From the NCBI GenBank assembly GCA_024742995.1, contig JANSXK010000005.1, forward strand, positions 62,001-126,000: a DNA stretch of 64,000 nt, given 5' to 3'. The notes under the pieces are model-generated. The model was not told the DNA's origin, searched no databases, and was given only the letters and a program-made list of their open reading frames with translations. Shown in pieces: positions 7,541-16,809 of this stretch. Within the stretch, counting starts at the first letter, position 1, and each line of letters opens with the position of its first letter. The translations under genes and the position numbers were made by a program. The DNA comes from Gammaproteobacteria bacterium. Its GTDB lineage: Bacteria > Pseudomonadota > Gammaproteobacteria > Legionellales > Legionellaceae.

Positions 7541-8809
7541 CTACCTTTTGTTGCGAGTGTTTTTCCCTGGCGCAGCATACCAGCGCTTTTTATCTGAGCG
7601 CTGCCCTTTGGATGGCAATTTAGATGGCCTTCTGGGCACAGTTTTCATATTCTTTGGCATGGTTGTGGGTAGCGCATGCTGTGGCTCAAAATCATCTATT
7701 TCTACGCGTTTGAGTTGGCCTTTGATCAATTTTTCAATGTCCAAAAGGGGCTTGATTTCATCCGCACAAACCAATGATATGGCAGCACCTACAGCACCCG
7801 CCCGACCTGTACGCCCGATACGATGGACATAATCTTCCGGAACCGTCGGTAAGTCAACGTTAATCACAACAGGTAATTGATCAATATCTATGCCGCGCGC
7901 AGCAATGTCAGTGGCCACTAGGACTTGTACTTTACCATTTTTAAACTCAGCCAACGCTCTGGTACGTTGGGCTTGGCTTTTGTTACCATGAATAGCTGTC
8001 GCATTAATCCCATCGGCCGATAACGTTTTTACTAATTTATTGGCACCGTGTTTGGTTCGCGAAAATACCAACACATGTGTCCAGAAATTTTCCCGAATCA
8101 AATGACTCAACAAAGCGGCTTTACGCGCTTTATCCACAGGGTGAATTATTTGCGACACTTCCGCTGCAGTTTCATTACGAGGCGTGGCCGCAATTTCCAA
8201 TGGATGATTTAAAAATGCTTTGGCCAAAAGACATATTTCTTTAGAAAAGGTTGCCGAAAATAATAAGGTCTGACGTGACTTGGGCATATAAGACATGATT
8301 TTTTTGATATCATGAATGAAGCCCATATCCAACATACGATCCGCTTCATCTAAAACTAAGGCTTGAATATGATCTAAACGCAGTGCCCTTTGTTGATATA
8401 AATCTAATAAGCGCCCTGGCGTTGCAATTAAAATATCAACACCTGGCCGCAAAGCCATCATTTGCGGATTGATTTTGACACCACCAAAAACAACAGCAGA
8501 CCGAATCTTAAGATGTTTGGCATACTGTAATACACTGGCATGAATCTGAGCAGCTAATTCACGCGTCGGTGCTAATACCAAAATATTAGCTTGATTCGAC
8601 GATGGTTTTGGCATTGAGCTCAAGCGCGCCAACAAAGGTAAAACAAAACCAGCTGTTTTGCCCGTTCCGGTTTGTGCAGAGGCCAAAACATCTTTCCCCA
8701 TCATCACGGTTGGGATCACTTTGGTCTGAATAGATGTCGGTGTGGTATACCCTAAATCCGTCACTGCACGTACAATCGGTTCTGGCAAACCGAGGGTTTT
8801 AAAAGTCAT
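7541..8809 (-). CDS. rhlE: DEAD-box ATP-dependent RNA helicase, RhlE type
   Basis: RNA helicase used in ribosome maturation and RNA turnover. All core motifs are visible: Q-motif TTPTSIQ (22-28), motif [10 protein letters not shown] (44-52), PTRELAAQ (81-88), TPGR (130-133), motif II DEAD (154-157), motif III SAT, and motif [12 protein letters not shown]. The C-terminal ~50 residues are short and very basic ([18 protein letters not shown], ending NTRNKR), typical for RNA contact. The length (422 aa) fits the RhlE group; assignment against other DEAD-box subgroups is by overall look. Confidence 0.9.
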   Translation of the reverse strand: MTFKTLGLPEPIVRAVTDLGYTTPTSIQTKVIPTVMMGKDVLASAQTGTGKTAGFVLPLLARLSSMPKPSSNQANILVLAPTRELAAQIHASVLQYAKHLKIRSAVVFGGVKINPQMMALRPGVDILIATPGRLLDLYQQRALRLDHIQALVLDEADRMLDMGFIHDIKKIMSYMPKSRQTLLFSATFSKEICLLAKAFLNHPLEIAATPRNETAAEVSQIIHPVDKARKAALLSHLIRENFWTHVLVFSRTKHGANKLVKTLSADGINATAIHGNKSQAQRTRALAEFKNGKVQVLVATDIAARGIDIDQLPVVINVDLPTVPEDYVHRIGRTGRAGAVGAAISLVCADEIKPLLDIEKLIKGQLKRVEIDDFEPQHALPTTMPKNMKTVPRRPSKLPSKGQRSDKKRWYAAPGKNTRNKR

Positions 8810-8895
8810 GATGCACTATCTCTATTTTATTAACGCAGCAGTATACCACTAAATACGTACAACAAAAGCATATTTGAGCAAAATAATTGCAAAAA

Positions 8896-9009
8896 TCTCG
8901 TTTAATTAACTTATTGCTCTTAATACCTACGTCGCGCCACCACTCCCCTACTTACATAGACCTGAGATACGAGCTAGGTACTGCATAAACGAGACTTATT
9001 CTTAATAAG
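8896..9009 (+). other. Nested inverted repeats upstream of the malic enzyme gene
   Basis: In the 288-bp gap before the malic enzyme start, TCTCGTTTA (8896-8904) pairs with TAAACGAGA (8986-8994), and inside it TACCTA (8924-8929) pairs with TAGGTA (8975-8980). A small hairpin CTTATT-CTT-AATAAG (8995-9009) follows directly, then TATTATTAGGAG. The layout could be a structured 5' leader or a small RNA. No known riboswitch consensus was recognised. Confidence 0.35.
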
Positions 9010-9097
9010 ATTGTATTATTAGGAGATTATAAATAACCGGTTCGATAGCCATATGCTAGATTTTACCAAAAAACTGAATAAAAAAACCGGTGAAAAA

Positions 9098-10759
9098 ATG
9101 ATTCAAACATCGATCACTGGTAAGCATTTGCTGGCCCTGCCGCAATTAAATAAAGGAACCGCATTCAGCCAAGAAGAACGTGTCGCGTTTGGATTACTGG
9201 GTAAATTGCCTCATCGTATTGAAACGCTTGAAGAACAATCTGAGCGTGCCTATTTACAATTAGAACAATATACAACCTCCTTACAAAAAAATATTTATTT
9301 AAATAACCTACACGACAAAAACCATATGGTTTTTTATCATGTGCTACGCCAACATCTGGCAGAACTGATCCCCATTATTTACACGCCTACGGTGGGACAA
9401 GCCGTGCAATCGTTTAATAGAGAATACCGTCAACCTCGCGGATTATATATTTCACATACTTATCAAGATGACTTAGATATTATTTTGAAAAATCGCTCTA
9501 ATCCAGACATCGATTTAATTGTGGTCACAGATGGCGAAGGCGTTCTGGGTATCGGTGATCAAGGTGTCGGTGGCATGGACATCCCCGTCGCTAAATTAAT
9601 GGTATATTCTGCCTGTGGTGGCATCGACCCCAACCGCACACTGCCTATCTTTTTAGATGTGGGGACCAATAACGATGCCTTATTGGATGATCCCCTTTAT
9701 TTGGGCTGTAAACATAATCGTATTTACGACCAAGAGTACGATAAGTTCATGGATAAATTTATCAAAGCCATCAGCAAATATTTTCCTCACGCCTTTTTAC
9801 ACTGGGAAGATTTTGGTCGTAACAATGCACGCCGAATCTTAGAAAAATACCAAGATAAGCTCTGCTCATTCAATGATGACATCCAAGGCACCGGTGCTAC
9901 GACAGTGGCGGCATTATTAGCAGCAGCCAAAGCAACAGGGGTACCTTTTATCCAAAATCGATTTTTGGTCTACGGAGCAGGATCAGCAGGCACCGGCATT
10001 AGTGATCAATTGGTCACGGCACTGATCCATTTGGGCCTATCATCACAAGCCGCATATAAATGTTTTTGCTTGGTGGATCGACAAGGATTATTAATGGAGA
10101 ATGACCCTCACTTGACCGAAGCTCAAAAACCCTATGCCAGAAAAAAAGCAGAATTACAGCAGTGGAAAATGAGTGCATCACACCTCTCTTTAGCCGACAC
10201 AGTCAAAGCATTCCATCCCACAGTCTTAATTGGTTGTTCCGCGCAAGCAGGACACTTTACCAAAGACATCATTACAACCATGGCCTCATACTGCGAACGT
10301 CCTATTATTTTCCCCCTATCAAATCCTGATAGTAAATGTGAAGCCAAACCTGTAGATCTGTTAACCTGGACTAATGGCCAAGCTCTAGTGGCCACAGGTA
10401 CAGCCTTCGATATGGTACATTTGAAAAACAAGCAGTTCGCCATCGCACAGTGCAATAATGCTTTGATTTACCCAGGTATCGGTTTAGGTATTCTTGCCGT
10501 ACAAGCACGACGACTCAGTGAAGATATGTTGTGGGCGGCAGCACAAGCCTTGAGTGAATTATCCCCGATTGTAGAAGATCACTTTTTACCTCTTCTGCCC
10601 TCTCTTTGCCAAGCAGAAACAGTATCCAAACATGTGGCAATGGCCGTAGCACAAGCAGCCATTACTGGTAATTTGGCTAGAAAAAAACCAAGTCATTTAG
10701 AAAAAGCAATTGATGATTTGTATTGGAAACCCGAATATTTACCGTTTGTAAAAGATTAG
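9098..10759 (+). CDS. maeA: NAD-dependent malic enzyme (malate dehydrogenase, decarboxylating)
   Basis: Converts malate to pyruvate and CO2 with reduction of NAD. It aligns throughout with E. coli MaeA from memory: LNKGTAFSQEER, PIIYTPTVGQA, VVTDGEGVLGIGDQG, the metal-site EDFGRNNA, FNDDIQGTGA, the nucleotide-binding GAGSAGTG, and LSNPDSKCEA near the C-terminus. Two starts are possible: ATG 9053 has no ribosome binding site at normal distance (an AGGAG lies 27 bases off), whereas ATG 9098 has GGTGA five bases upstream. I use 9098 (553 aa), with 9053 (568 aa) as the alternative. Single gene between divergent rhlE and a convergent Cys-rich gene. Confidence 0.94.
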   Translation: MIQTSITGKHLLALPQLNKGTAFSQEERVAFGLLGKLPHRIETLEEQSERAYLQLEQYTTSLQKNIYLNNLHDKNHMVFYHVLRQHLAELIPIIYTPTVGQAVQSFNREYRQPRGLYISHTYQDDLDIILKNRSNPDIDLIVVTDGEGVLGIGDQGVGGMDIPVAKLMVYSACGGIDPNRTLPIFLDVGTNNDALLDDPLYLGCKHNRIYDQEYDKFMDKFIKAISKYFPHAFLHWEDFGRNNARRILEKYQDKLCSFNDDIQGTGATTVAALLAAAKATGVPFIQNRFLVYGAGSAGTGISDQLVTALIHLGLSSQAAYKCFCLVDRQGLLMENDPHLTEAQKPYARKKAELQQWKMSASHLSLADTVKAFHPTVLIGCSAQAGHFTKDIITTMASYCERPIIFPLSNPDSKCEAKPVDLLTWTNGQALVATGTAFDMVHLKNKQFAIAQCNNALIYPGIGLGILAVQARRLSEDMLWAAAQALSELSPIVEDHFLPLLPSLCQAETVSKHVAMAVAQAAITGNLARKKPSHLEKAIDDLYWKPEYLPFVKD

Positions 10760-10772
10760 CACAAGCCTAACC

Positions 10773-10801
10773 ATCCCCTCTTCCGAATGGAAAGAAGGGA
10801 T
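10773..10801 (+). terminator. Hairpin between malic enzyme gene and Cys-rich gene
   Basis: ATCCC-CTCTTCC (from 10773) and GGAAAGA-AGGGAT (to 10801) form an imperfect stem around GAAT, 13 bases after the maeA stop. It lies between convergent genes and could serve both. A T-run follows on the plus strand, but it belongs to the Lys codons of the convergent gene. Confidence 0.45.
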
Positions 10802-10807
10802 AAGAGA

Positions 10808-11110
10808 TCAAGCTGTTTTTTTAGCTTTTTTGCGAGGCGCTGCTTTTTTTTTTGCAGGGGTCGTATCACAGCCCATGGGATGCTTTCCTTCACAACAGTC
10901 ACAGGTGCAACAGCAAGAACAACAACCACAACAAGAACACTTCTTGCAACCACCCATTTTTCCACAAACACAAAATCCGAGACCGACTAGAAACATCCCT
11001 AAAACGCCAGCATCGCTATGCGTTAATACAGTCAAAACAGTAGCAACCACTAAAAAAACACCTCCAATAATGGTGCCGCAATGAGTGCCAGCTTTACAAT
11101 TGTTTTTCAT
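10808..11110 (-). CDS. Cys-cluster membrane protein with Lys-rich tail
   Basis: 100-aa protein of unknown function. The start is ATG 11110 because GGAG lies six bases upstream; an in-frame ATG 12 bases earlier has its AGAGG 13 bases away. It has one or two hydrophobic spans (GTIIGGVFLVVATVLTV and VLGMFLVGLGF), then a stretch of ~36 residues holding 15 cysteines in CxxC, CC and CCC patterns (CGKMGGCKKCSCCGCC and following), and ends in a histone-H1-like basic tail (PAKKKAAPRKKAKKTA). The cluster suggests metal binding or heavy disulfide bonding, but no family was recognised. It lies convergent to the malic enzyme gene. Confidence 0.72.
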   Translation of the reverse strand: MKNNCKAGTHCGTIIGGVFLVVATVLTVLTHSDAGVLGMFLVGLGFCVCGKMGGCKKCSCCGCCSCCCTCDCCEGKHPMGCDTTPAKKKAAPRKKAKKTA

Positions 11111-11188
11111 TTTATTCTCCATGGATTCAGCATTACCTCTCTATCATAGACCAAATTGAACAAAAAAAACAAATAATTATGTTCCAGA

Positions 11189-12043
11189 TTAGGGTTCCTT
11201 AACCACGACTTGCTCTTGTACGCCCAAATGAGCAATTTCCATTTTAACGTTATCACCGGGACGCAAAAAATAATCTTCGCCCCAAGCGCTGGCACTGCCA
11301 GGTGCTGAGCCCATTGAAATCACATCTCCAGGATACAATGTAAAATATTGGCTAACATAGGAAATGATCTGCATTTCGTTGCGTACATAATCACCTGAAT
11401 TAAAATCTTGACGTAAATCATCATTGACCCATAATTTGATTTGTAAGTCATGGCTATCAGAAATAGCAGATTTGGGAACCAAATATGGGCCCAACCTTGC
11501 AGCACCGTCAAAGCATTTCCCTTTCGTAAATTGTTTATCTTCAGTTTCAAACTGCAAATATCGCTCCGATAAATCATTAAAGCAGGCGTAACCAAAAATG
11601 TGATCAGCAGCCTGTTCTGTCGTCAGATACTTACCTTGTTTGCCTATCACAACAGCCAACTCCGCCTCCCAGTCTAGCTTTTGGGTGTGACGAGCAAACA
11701 AAATAGGATCATTGGGCCCTGCCAAAGAAGAAATAGGCTTCATAAATACGAGGGGTTCCGCAGACGATGAGCGTTTGATGCCAACTTCTGCGGCATGTTG
11801 TTTTGAATTGAAACCGATGCAAATTATTTTACCAATATGATTAACGCAAACACCCAAGCGGGTTTTTGGATCCACGGAAGGTAACGTGAAAAAATCCACA
11901 TTCTCAAACTGCTTAAAATCAAACGTCTCTAAACTCTGGGGATCAATATCAGACATGTATGCCGAACAATCCCTTATCTCACCGTTTGCATCAATTACAC
12001 CAGGTTTTTCATGACCCAATTGACCAAAACGCAACAGTTTCAT
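11189..12043 (-). CDS. Fumarylacetoacetate hydrolase-family protein
   Basis: 284-aa enzyme of the FAH superfamily (C-C bond hydrolases, decarboxylases and isomerases acting on 2-oxo or diketo acids). The C-terminal fold carries the metal-site acidic cluster: LDWEAELAVVIG (E-x-E) and CFNDLSERYLQF, plus GDVISMGSAPGSA. This size and layout match the ureidoglycolate lyase / 2-hydroxyhepta-dienedioate isomerase / acylpyruvase group rather than true fumarylacetoacetase (about 420 aa), so the substrate is unknown despite hmgA at the window edge. Its ATG overlaps the stop of the PEVK-repeat gene (ATGA), implying coupled translation. Confidence 0.85.
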   Translation of the reverse strand: MKLLRFGQLGHEKPGVIDANGEIRDCSAYMSDIDPQSLETFDFKQFENVDFFTLPSVDPKTRLGVCVNHIGKIICIGFNSKQHAAEVGIKRSSSAEPLVFMKPISSLAGPNDPILFARHTQKLDWEAELAVVIGKQGKYLTTEQAADHIFGYACFNDLSERYLQFETEDKQFTKGKCFDGAARLGPYLVPKSAISDSHDLQIKLWVNDDLRQDFNSGDYVRNEMQIISYVSQYFTLYPGDVISMGSAPGSASAWGEDYFLRPGDNVKMEIAHLGVQEQVVVKEP

Positions 12044-12390
12044 TGTGGTTTTTCGTCATCTTTTTTGGGTTCGCTTGACTCAACTGGCTTAGCGTCTGTT
12101 TTAGGTTCAGGTTTTACTTCTGGTGTTGGTTCAGGTTTTACCTCGGGCGCAGGTTCAGATTTTACCTCAGGTTTAGTCTCAACTTTTACCTCAGGTTTTA
12201 CTTCTGCTTTTACCTCAGGTTTAGAGTCAGACGAAGATCCTTCTGTTGGTGCTTTAGGATCGTTTTTAGGTAATTTGGCTGTAACCTCAACAATCAATTT
12301 GCTAAATCCTTTTTTGAGGCTATCAAACAATTCCTTAGCCTTTGTCGCAATTTCTTTCAGCTCTGGTGAGCCAGGTTTTTGATCACTCAT
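12040..12390 (-). CDS. PEVK-repeat low-complexity protein
   Basis: 116 aa. Residues 1-45 look like an amphipathic helix (ELKEIATKAKELFDSLKKGF); from about residue 57 the sequence is a run of KPEVK/KPEP units rich in Pro, Glu, Val and Lys, probably extended and disordered. No signal peptide or membrane span. The repeat is visible in the DNA, as TTTTACCTCAGG-type units on the plus strand. Function unknown. Coupled to the FAH-family gene by a four-base overlap. Confidence 0.7.
   Translation of the reverse strand: MSDQKPGSPELKEIATKAKELFDSLKKGFSKLIVEVTAKLPKNDPKAPTEGSSSDSKPEVKAEVKPEVKVETKPEVKSEPAPEVKPEPTPEVKPEPKTDAKPVESSEPKKDDEKPQ
12101..12230. repeat. Short tandem repeat encoding PEVK units
   Basis: Roughly ten imperfect copies of a 12-15 bp unit (GGTTTTACCTC or GGTTCAGG variants on the plus strand), all in the reading frame of the minus-strand gene. 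Copy number could vary between strains by slippage. Confidence 0.7.
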
Positions 12391-12486
12391 GATTTACTCC
12401 ATTACTATGAATCCACATATTAAGTATAGGCCCAGATTGGGCCAGATACAAACAAGATTGGTGAAAAAAAAATCAATTTGTGAGGA

Positions 12487-13038
12487 TTACAAAGACTCTA
12501 CCACTTTTGCACGCACTTCTTGCTCAGATTGGGCGCCATGCTCTAATGTTTCAACATGTTTGATCAAACCCGGTGCATATTGGTACATCCAATTCACAAG
12601 TGGATTAAACTGAGCATATATCAACGATTTCTCTTGGTAATCCTTTTCAGGCATACCACTCAATTTGATCACCACCATGATCAAGCCCACCACAAATACG
12701 CCACGGATAAACCCAAATCCCACACCTAATAATCGATCTGTGCCACTCAGCCCCGAACGGTGCATAATAAATGACAGTAAGGCATTGATGACACCACCCA
12801 TAACTAACGTGCCAACAATGATCAAAATATAGGCCAAAACCACCTGTGCAGATTTGTCTTGCACATAAGTACTCAGCCAATGTGCAACAGGTTTGGCATA
12901 CACAAAGGCTAGCCAACCCGCGATGATCCACACACATAACGAAATCAATTCTTTGATAAAACCACGTATCAACCCCGTTACAACAGACACAGCAATCACG
13001 CCGATGATCACATAATCTATCCAATGCCATGCTGCCAT
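12487..13038 (-). CDS. cvpA: CvpA family membrane protein
   Basis: 183-aa inner-membrane protein with four predicted spans, needed for colicin V production in E. coli and linked to envelope homeostasis. The N-terminus WIDYVIIGVIAVSVVTGLIRG followed by KELISL is characteristic, as is FGFIRGVFVVGLIMV. The last gene of the accD-folC-dedD-cvpA block, one base after the SPOR gene. In E. coli purF follows; here it does not. Confidence 0.92.
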   Translation of the reverse strand: MAAWHWIDYVIIGVIAVSVVTGLIRGFIKELISLCVWIIAGWLAFVYAKPVAHWLSTYVQDKSAQVVLAYILIIVGTLVMGGVINALLSFIMHRSGLSGTDRLLGVGFGFIRGVFVVGLIMVVIKLSGMPEKDYQEKSLIYAQFNPLVNWMYQYAPGLIKHVETLEHGAQSEQEVRAKVVESL

Positions 13039-13039
13039 T

Positions 13040-13618
13040 TTAAGTCACCTTGGTTTTAATAATTAAACCATTTAATTGTGTATTGTTAATCAATTTTTTT
13101 TGCAAATCAATGGCTTGATCACGCTGTTTCAACTGCCCTACTATGACTTGATATAATTGACCTTGGTCATGAGGCACCTCTTGTGAGCTCGCTTGAAATC
13201 CGCGAGAACGTAAATCCTTAACTAATGCTTGGGCATTGGCCTTCTGACTGAACGTTGCCAATTGAACCGTAAAAAACTCCTTCCGACCAGCACGCTTGGG
13301 CCCGCCTCTCAGAGGTCTTGATACAATTTGACTGGGTGCGGCACTGAGCGATTGCGCTTTTGCAATATCTGAGGTGACATGCGCTGGCTCAGGAAGACTC
13401 ACGGTTGCCACTTTTACCTCTTTAAACATTGTTTCTTTTGCAACCATGTCTACATTTGGCAACGCAGGTTTTTCAGGCATGCGCGTCGTCGACAACTCAT
13501 CAAATCGTCGATTGGAATGTTTCATCATTGCCGGTAAAAAAATAATCATCAAAGACAGTGCGACTGTCAATCCTATCAAACGATGTTTGATGTGTTCCTC
13601 GCGTATTTTTTTCATCAT
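13040..13618 (-). CDS. dedD: SPOR-domain cell-division protein, DedD-like
   Basis: 192-aa single-span inner-membrane protein: a basic N-terminus, a transmembrane helix at about residues 14-31 (LIGLTVALSLMIIFLPAMM), a Pro/Val-rich periplasmic linker, and a C-terminal SPOR domain at about residues 115-190 (FFTVQLATFSQKANAQALV, LYQVIVGQL). SPOR domains bind septal glycan lacking stem peptides. Its place between folC and cvpA is the E. coli dedD position. Confidence 0.88.
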   Translation of the reverse strand: MMKKIREEHIKHRLIGLTVALSLMIIFLPAMMKHSNRRFDELSTTRMPEKPALPNVDMVAKETMFKEVKVATVSLPEPAHVTSDIAKAQSLSAAPSQIVSRPLRGGPKRAGRKEFFTVQLATFSQKANAQALVKDLRSRGFQASSQEVPHDQGQLYQVIVGQLKQRDQAIDLQKKLINNTQLNGLIIKTKVT

Positions 13619-13633
13619 TGCAGCACCCTCATC

Positions 13634-14899
13634 TTATCCATCATTATGATGTCCCATCACCGCGCCTACTAATACGAACGAACCGTACACTAAAATCAGA
13701 TCGCCGGGTTGTGCAGCATGTTGCGCTGCTTGATGTGCCTGTATCGGATCAGCGTACAATTCTGGCTGAAAACCCAATGTTGTGACAAATGCATCTTGTA
13801 ATACTTTAGGTTCTGTTGCACGTTTACCCCGCAAACAACTAGGATACCACTGTTCAACAATAGAACTTAATGGGCTAATTAAACCACAAATTTCTTTATC
13901 TTTCAAGGCCGAGAAAATAGCGTGAACTTTTCCACTTGGTTTGTTCTCCGTCAAACGCTGGGCCAATAGCGCCACAGCCTGCGCATTATGAGCCACATCA
14001 TATAAATACGACACATCACCTTCAATCCATTGCTGACGACCCTTGATACACATGGTTTGCATCGCAGCACGCCAATCAGATTCCCTGACAGGCAATACAG
14101 ATCGTAAACACAAGGTAGCCATAACTGCCGCCGCTGCCGCATTGGGGTGTAATTTGGGCAAAGGCAAAACAATGGGGGATTGAAAGCTTTGGTGAATATG
14201 CAGCTCATCGCCAACAATACGATGGTCATATTCTATGCCTAATACGTAAAGCTCCGTCTCCAATGCTTGTGCTTGTGCCAATACGGTGGCAGGTGGCGAT
14301 ACGTCAGCATAAATAAAAGGACGATGCTGTCGCAAGATTCCGGCTTTTTCCTTGCCAATCGCTTCTTTATCGTCACCAAGAATCGCTTGGTGATCCAGAC
14401 CCACGGTGGTGATAATAGACAAATCAGCATCAATAATATTGGTAGTATCCAAACGACCGCCCAAGCCTACTTCCAAAATAATCACGTCGACAAAAGCGCG
14501 TTTAAAATAGAGCAAGGCAGCCAAAACAGACATTTCAAAATAGGTTAGGATTGTGGTTTGACGACCAGCTTCAATTTCTACAAATAATTGGCAAAGAGCC
14601 TCATCTTCAATGTGCTGCTGATTGATGCTAATCCGCTCATTAAACGCCAACAAATGCGGCGAAGTAAATTGGCCTACACGATAACCTGCCGCCTGATAAA
14701 GCGCAGCCAAAGCAGCGACCGTCGACCCTTTGCCATTTGTGCCACCCACCGTAATCACAGGTATGGGCCATTGCAGCACATTCATGCTTGCAGCTACTTT
14801 TTTGGCGTTTTCTAAACGCATTTGTACTTCAGGATGAAAACGATGTTCTAAATGATCTAGCCATTCAGCTAACGTCCGATTTAATTGATCATCACTCAT
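13634..14899 (-). CDS. folC: Bifunctional folylpolyglutamate / dihydrofolate synthase
   Basis: Adds glutamate to dihydropteroate and folates. It has the Mur-ligase-type ATP loop [30 protein letters not shown], and [22 protein letters not shown] start at ATG 14899, which overlaps the accD end by eight bases and gives 421 aa, the E. coli length; a start 42 bases earlier inside accD gives residues with no counterpart. Confidence 0.95.
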   Translation of the reverse strand: MSDDQLNRTLAEWLDHLEHRFHPEVQMRLENAKKVAASMNVLQWPIPVITVGGTNGKGSTVAALAALYQAAGYRVGQFTSPHLLAFNERISINQQHIEDEALCQLFVEIEAGRQTTILTYFEMSVLAALLYFKRAFVDVIILEVGLGGRLDTTNIIDADLSIITTVGLDHQAILGDDKEAIGKEKAGILRQHRPFIYADVSPPATVLAQAQALETELYVLGIEYDHRIVGDELHIHQSFQSPIVLPLPKLHPNAAAAAVMATLCLRSVLPVRESDWRAAMQTMCIKGRQQWIEGDVSYLYDVAHNAQAVALLAQRLTENKPSGKVHAIFSALKDKEICGLISPLSSIVEQWYPSCLRGKRATEPKVLQDAFVTTLGFQPELYADPIQAHQAAQHAAQPGDLILVYGSFVLVGAVMGHHNDG

Positions 14900-15770
14900 C
14901 CAACGCACTCGACTCCAGATGACGATGTGATAATTTTGCAATCATTTGTGCCAAAACACTTTGTAATGCTTTGCGCTCCACAATCATATCGATATGTCCA
15001 TGCTCTAAAAGAAATTCGCTACGCTGAAAGCCTTCGGGCAGCGTTTGGCGCACAGTCTGTTCAATCACACGGGGACCAGCGAATCCTATTAAAGCGTTCG
15101 GTTCCGCAATGATGATGTCACCCAAACTGGCAAAACTTGCTGATACCCCACCCATGGTTGGATCAGTGAGTACCACCAAGAAAGGTAGTTTAGCTGCAGC
15201 TAATTTGGCCAGAGCAGCTGAAGTTTTCGCCATTTGCATCAAAGAAAATAATCCCTCTTGCATGCGAGCCCCACCACTGGCCGTAAAACAGATGTAGGCA
15301 CGTCGTTCTGCAATTGCAATATCCACCGCTCGCACAAACTTTTCACCCACCGTGGCGCCCATAGAACCGCCCATAAAACCAAATTCAAAGGCAGATATCA
15401 CGACGGGTTGTTCTTGCATCGTTCCTTTTACAACCACCAGCGCTTCTTTTTCTCCGGTCGCTTTCTGCGCTTGATGGATACGATCTTTGTATTTCTTAGA
15501 ATCTCTAAATTTCAAACGATCAATCGGCTCCAATTCAACCGCAATTTCTTCTTGACCAACAGGATCAAGGCATTGACGAATACGCTCTCGTGCTGAAATA
15601 CGATGGTGGTGATCGCATTTAACGCATACCGATAGATTTTTCTCAAGCTCAGAGCGATAGAGTACTTCTCCACAACCCAAGCATTTTACCCACAACCCCT
15701 CTGGCACACCTTTTTTTTGCGATGTTTCTGTTCTAATTCTCGAGGGTAATAAATTCATCAACCAACTCAT
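14892..15770 (-). CDS. accD: Acetyl-CoA carboxylase carboxyltransferase subunit beta
   Basis: Beta subunit of the carboxyltransferase, the step that makes malonyl-CoA for fatty acid synthesis; acts with AccA, which is not in the window. The N-terminal zinc finger has Cys30, Cys33, Cys49 and Cys52 ([21 protein letters not shown]). The crotonase-type core includes [29 protein letters not shown] and [14 protein letters not shown]. First gene of the accD-folC-dedD-cvpA block, divergent from an L,D-transpeptidase gene. Confidence 0.97.
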   Translation of the reverse strand: MSWLMNLLPSRIRTETSQKKGVPEGLWVKCLGCGEVLYRSELEKNLSVCVKCDHHHRISARERIRQCLDPVGQEEIAVELEPIDRLKFRDSKKYKDRIHQAQKATGEKEALVVVKGTMQEQPVVISAFEFGFMGGSMGATVGEKFVRAVDIAIAERRAYICFTASGGARMQEGLFSLMQMAKTSAALAKLAAAKLPFLVVLTDPTMGGVSASFASLGDIIIAEPNALIGFAGPRVIEQTVRQTLPEGFQRSEFLLEHGHIDMIVERKALQSVLAQMIAKLSHRHLESSALDE

Positions 15771-15948
15771 AGGTTTTTCTCATATAGCTTCATATGAGCG
15801 ATAGTATACCCTATACCCAAGGTTCTTTAAAATATGAAATCTGTATTCTAGGTTTTGCAATACCTAAAGTTATCTGATACCAAGCCGATAAAAGATACAA
15901 AACACCTAAATTTTGCACTTGTTCGCACGCTCAATTCAGGGAGACTTT

Positions 15949-16668
15949 ATGTGGTTTGTACGTTTTTTATTACTGTTAGGCTTTATAATCATGATGCCTA
16001 CGTTGGCGTTTGCCCAACAACGGTTTGGAGAAACACTCTGTGCCAAAGCAGGCTATTTTTGTCTTAAAATTCAAGACCATGATACTTGGGAAAATTTATT
16101 TCCTACAGATGAGGCACGCGATATTGTCATGCGAGTTAATCGCATGAATATTGAATTACAACCAGGTATGACCATTGCTATCCCCAAACGCTTGGATGAA
16201 ATCAGCATTTATGATGTTTCTCCCTTCCCTCGTTATGTTGAACCTACTGGTGAAAAAATGATCTATGTCAATCAAGCAAAATTAGCTTGGGGCGCATACA
16301 ATAGTGACGGAGAATTGGTGTGGTGGGGACCCATATCTGGGGGGTCTGGTCATTGTCGCAGTATCGATGGGACCTGTCGTACGCCATCAGGAGCGTTCCG
16401 CGTCATCCGCAAACAAGATATTTATTGTATCTCAACTGTTTTCCCAGTCAGATCTTATGGCGAAAGTGGCGGTGCTGTCATGCCCTACTGTATGCATTTT
16501 TTCCGCGGTTATGCCTTACACGGCAGCTATACTGTACCCGGGTATCATGATAGTCATGGTTGTGTTCGCATGTTCATTGAAGATGCAAAATGGCTGAATG
16601 AAGAATTTATTACTGTCCCTGGTACTGGCGATATTGGTACACGCGTCATTGTCAACGCAGTATCGTAA
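15949..16668 (+). CDS. L,D-transpeptidase (YkuD) with LysM-like region
   Basis: Periplasmic enzyme that makes 3-3 peptidoglycan cross-links or attaches proteins to the wall. The start is ATG 15949, with GGGAG five bases upstream (an ATG 36 bases earlier lacks this). Signal peptide about residues 1-22 (ending TLAFA). Residues 31-80 look like a degenerate LysM (DTWENLF, NRMN, PGMTIAIP). The YkuD domain has the catalytic motif H191 ... SHGCVRM with Cys205. It resembles the lipoprotein L,D-transpeptidase at 49 kb (shared CRT, GSF/GAFR, MPYCM, FxRGY). Divergent from accD; a TAGGT-N8-ACCTA palindrome lies in the 178-bp gap. Confidence 0.9.
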   Translation: MWFVRFLLLLGFIIMMPTLAFAQQRFGETLCAKAGYFCLKIQDHDTWENLFPTDEARDIVMRVNRMNIELQPGMTIAIPKRLDEISIYDVSPFPRYVEPTGEKMIYVNQAKLAWGAYNSDGELVWWGPISGGSGHCRSIDGTCRTPSGAFRVIRKQDIYCISTVFPVRSYGESGGAVMPYCMHFFRGYALHGSYTVPGYHDSHGCVRMFIEDAKWLNEEFITVPGTGDIGTRVIVNAVS

Positions 16669-16734
16669 AAACCACCAATCGCTGATAGCATTTATTCAAG
16701 GCTTGCTGCGATTTTACCAATTAATTTTTATCAG

Positions 16735-16763
16735 TTGTCATTTATATAAGTTATTGCAATAAT
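16735..16763 (+). promoter_or_regulatory. Sigma70-type promoter for dacA-ybeD-lipB
   Basis: TTGTCA (16735-16740), 17-bp spacer, AATAAT (16758-16763): five of six matches in each box. It lies about 45 bases upstream of the dacA start. Confidence 0.55.
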
Positions 16764-16809
16764 ATGTCCTAATCTTTTTCTTGGCATTCATCCGACAGCA
16801 GGTAATCAC

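Noticed and set aside
10787-11084. Plus-strand frames rich in Gln or Thr over the Cys-cluster gene
   Set aside because: Antisense shadows of the TGT/TGC-rich minus-strand gene; no start signals.
11189-12043. Assignment of the FAH-family gene as fumarylacetoacetase finishing the tyrosine pathway begun by hmgA
   Set aside because: The protein is 284 aa rather than about 420 and lacks the N-terminal domain; it is also 11 kb from hmgA.
12011-12382. Plus-strand open frame coding for a Ser/Gly/Phe/Thr repeat protein
   Set aside because: It is the exact antisense of the PEVK gene; the repeats are the complement of the real repeat, and it has no ribosome binding site.
14897-14941. Longer folC start inside accD
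   Set aside because: The extra 14 residues have no counterpart in FolC, and ATG 14899 gives the usual length.
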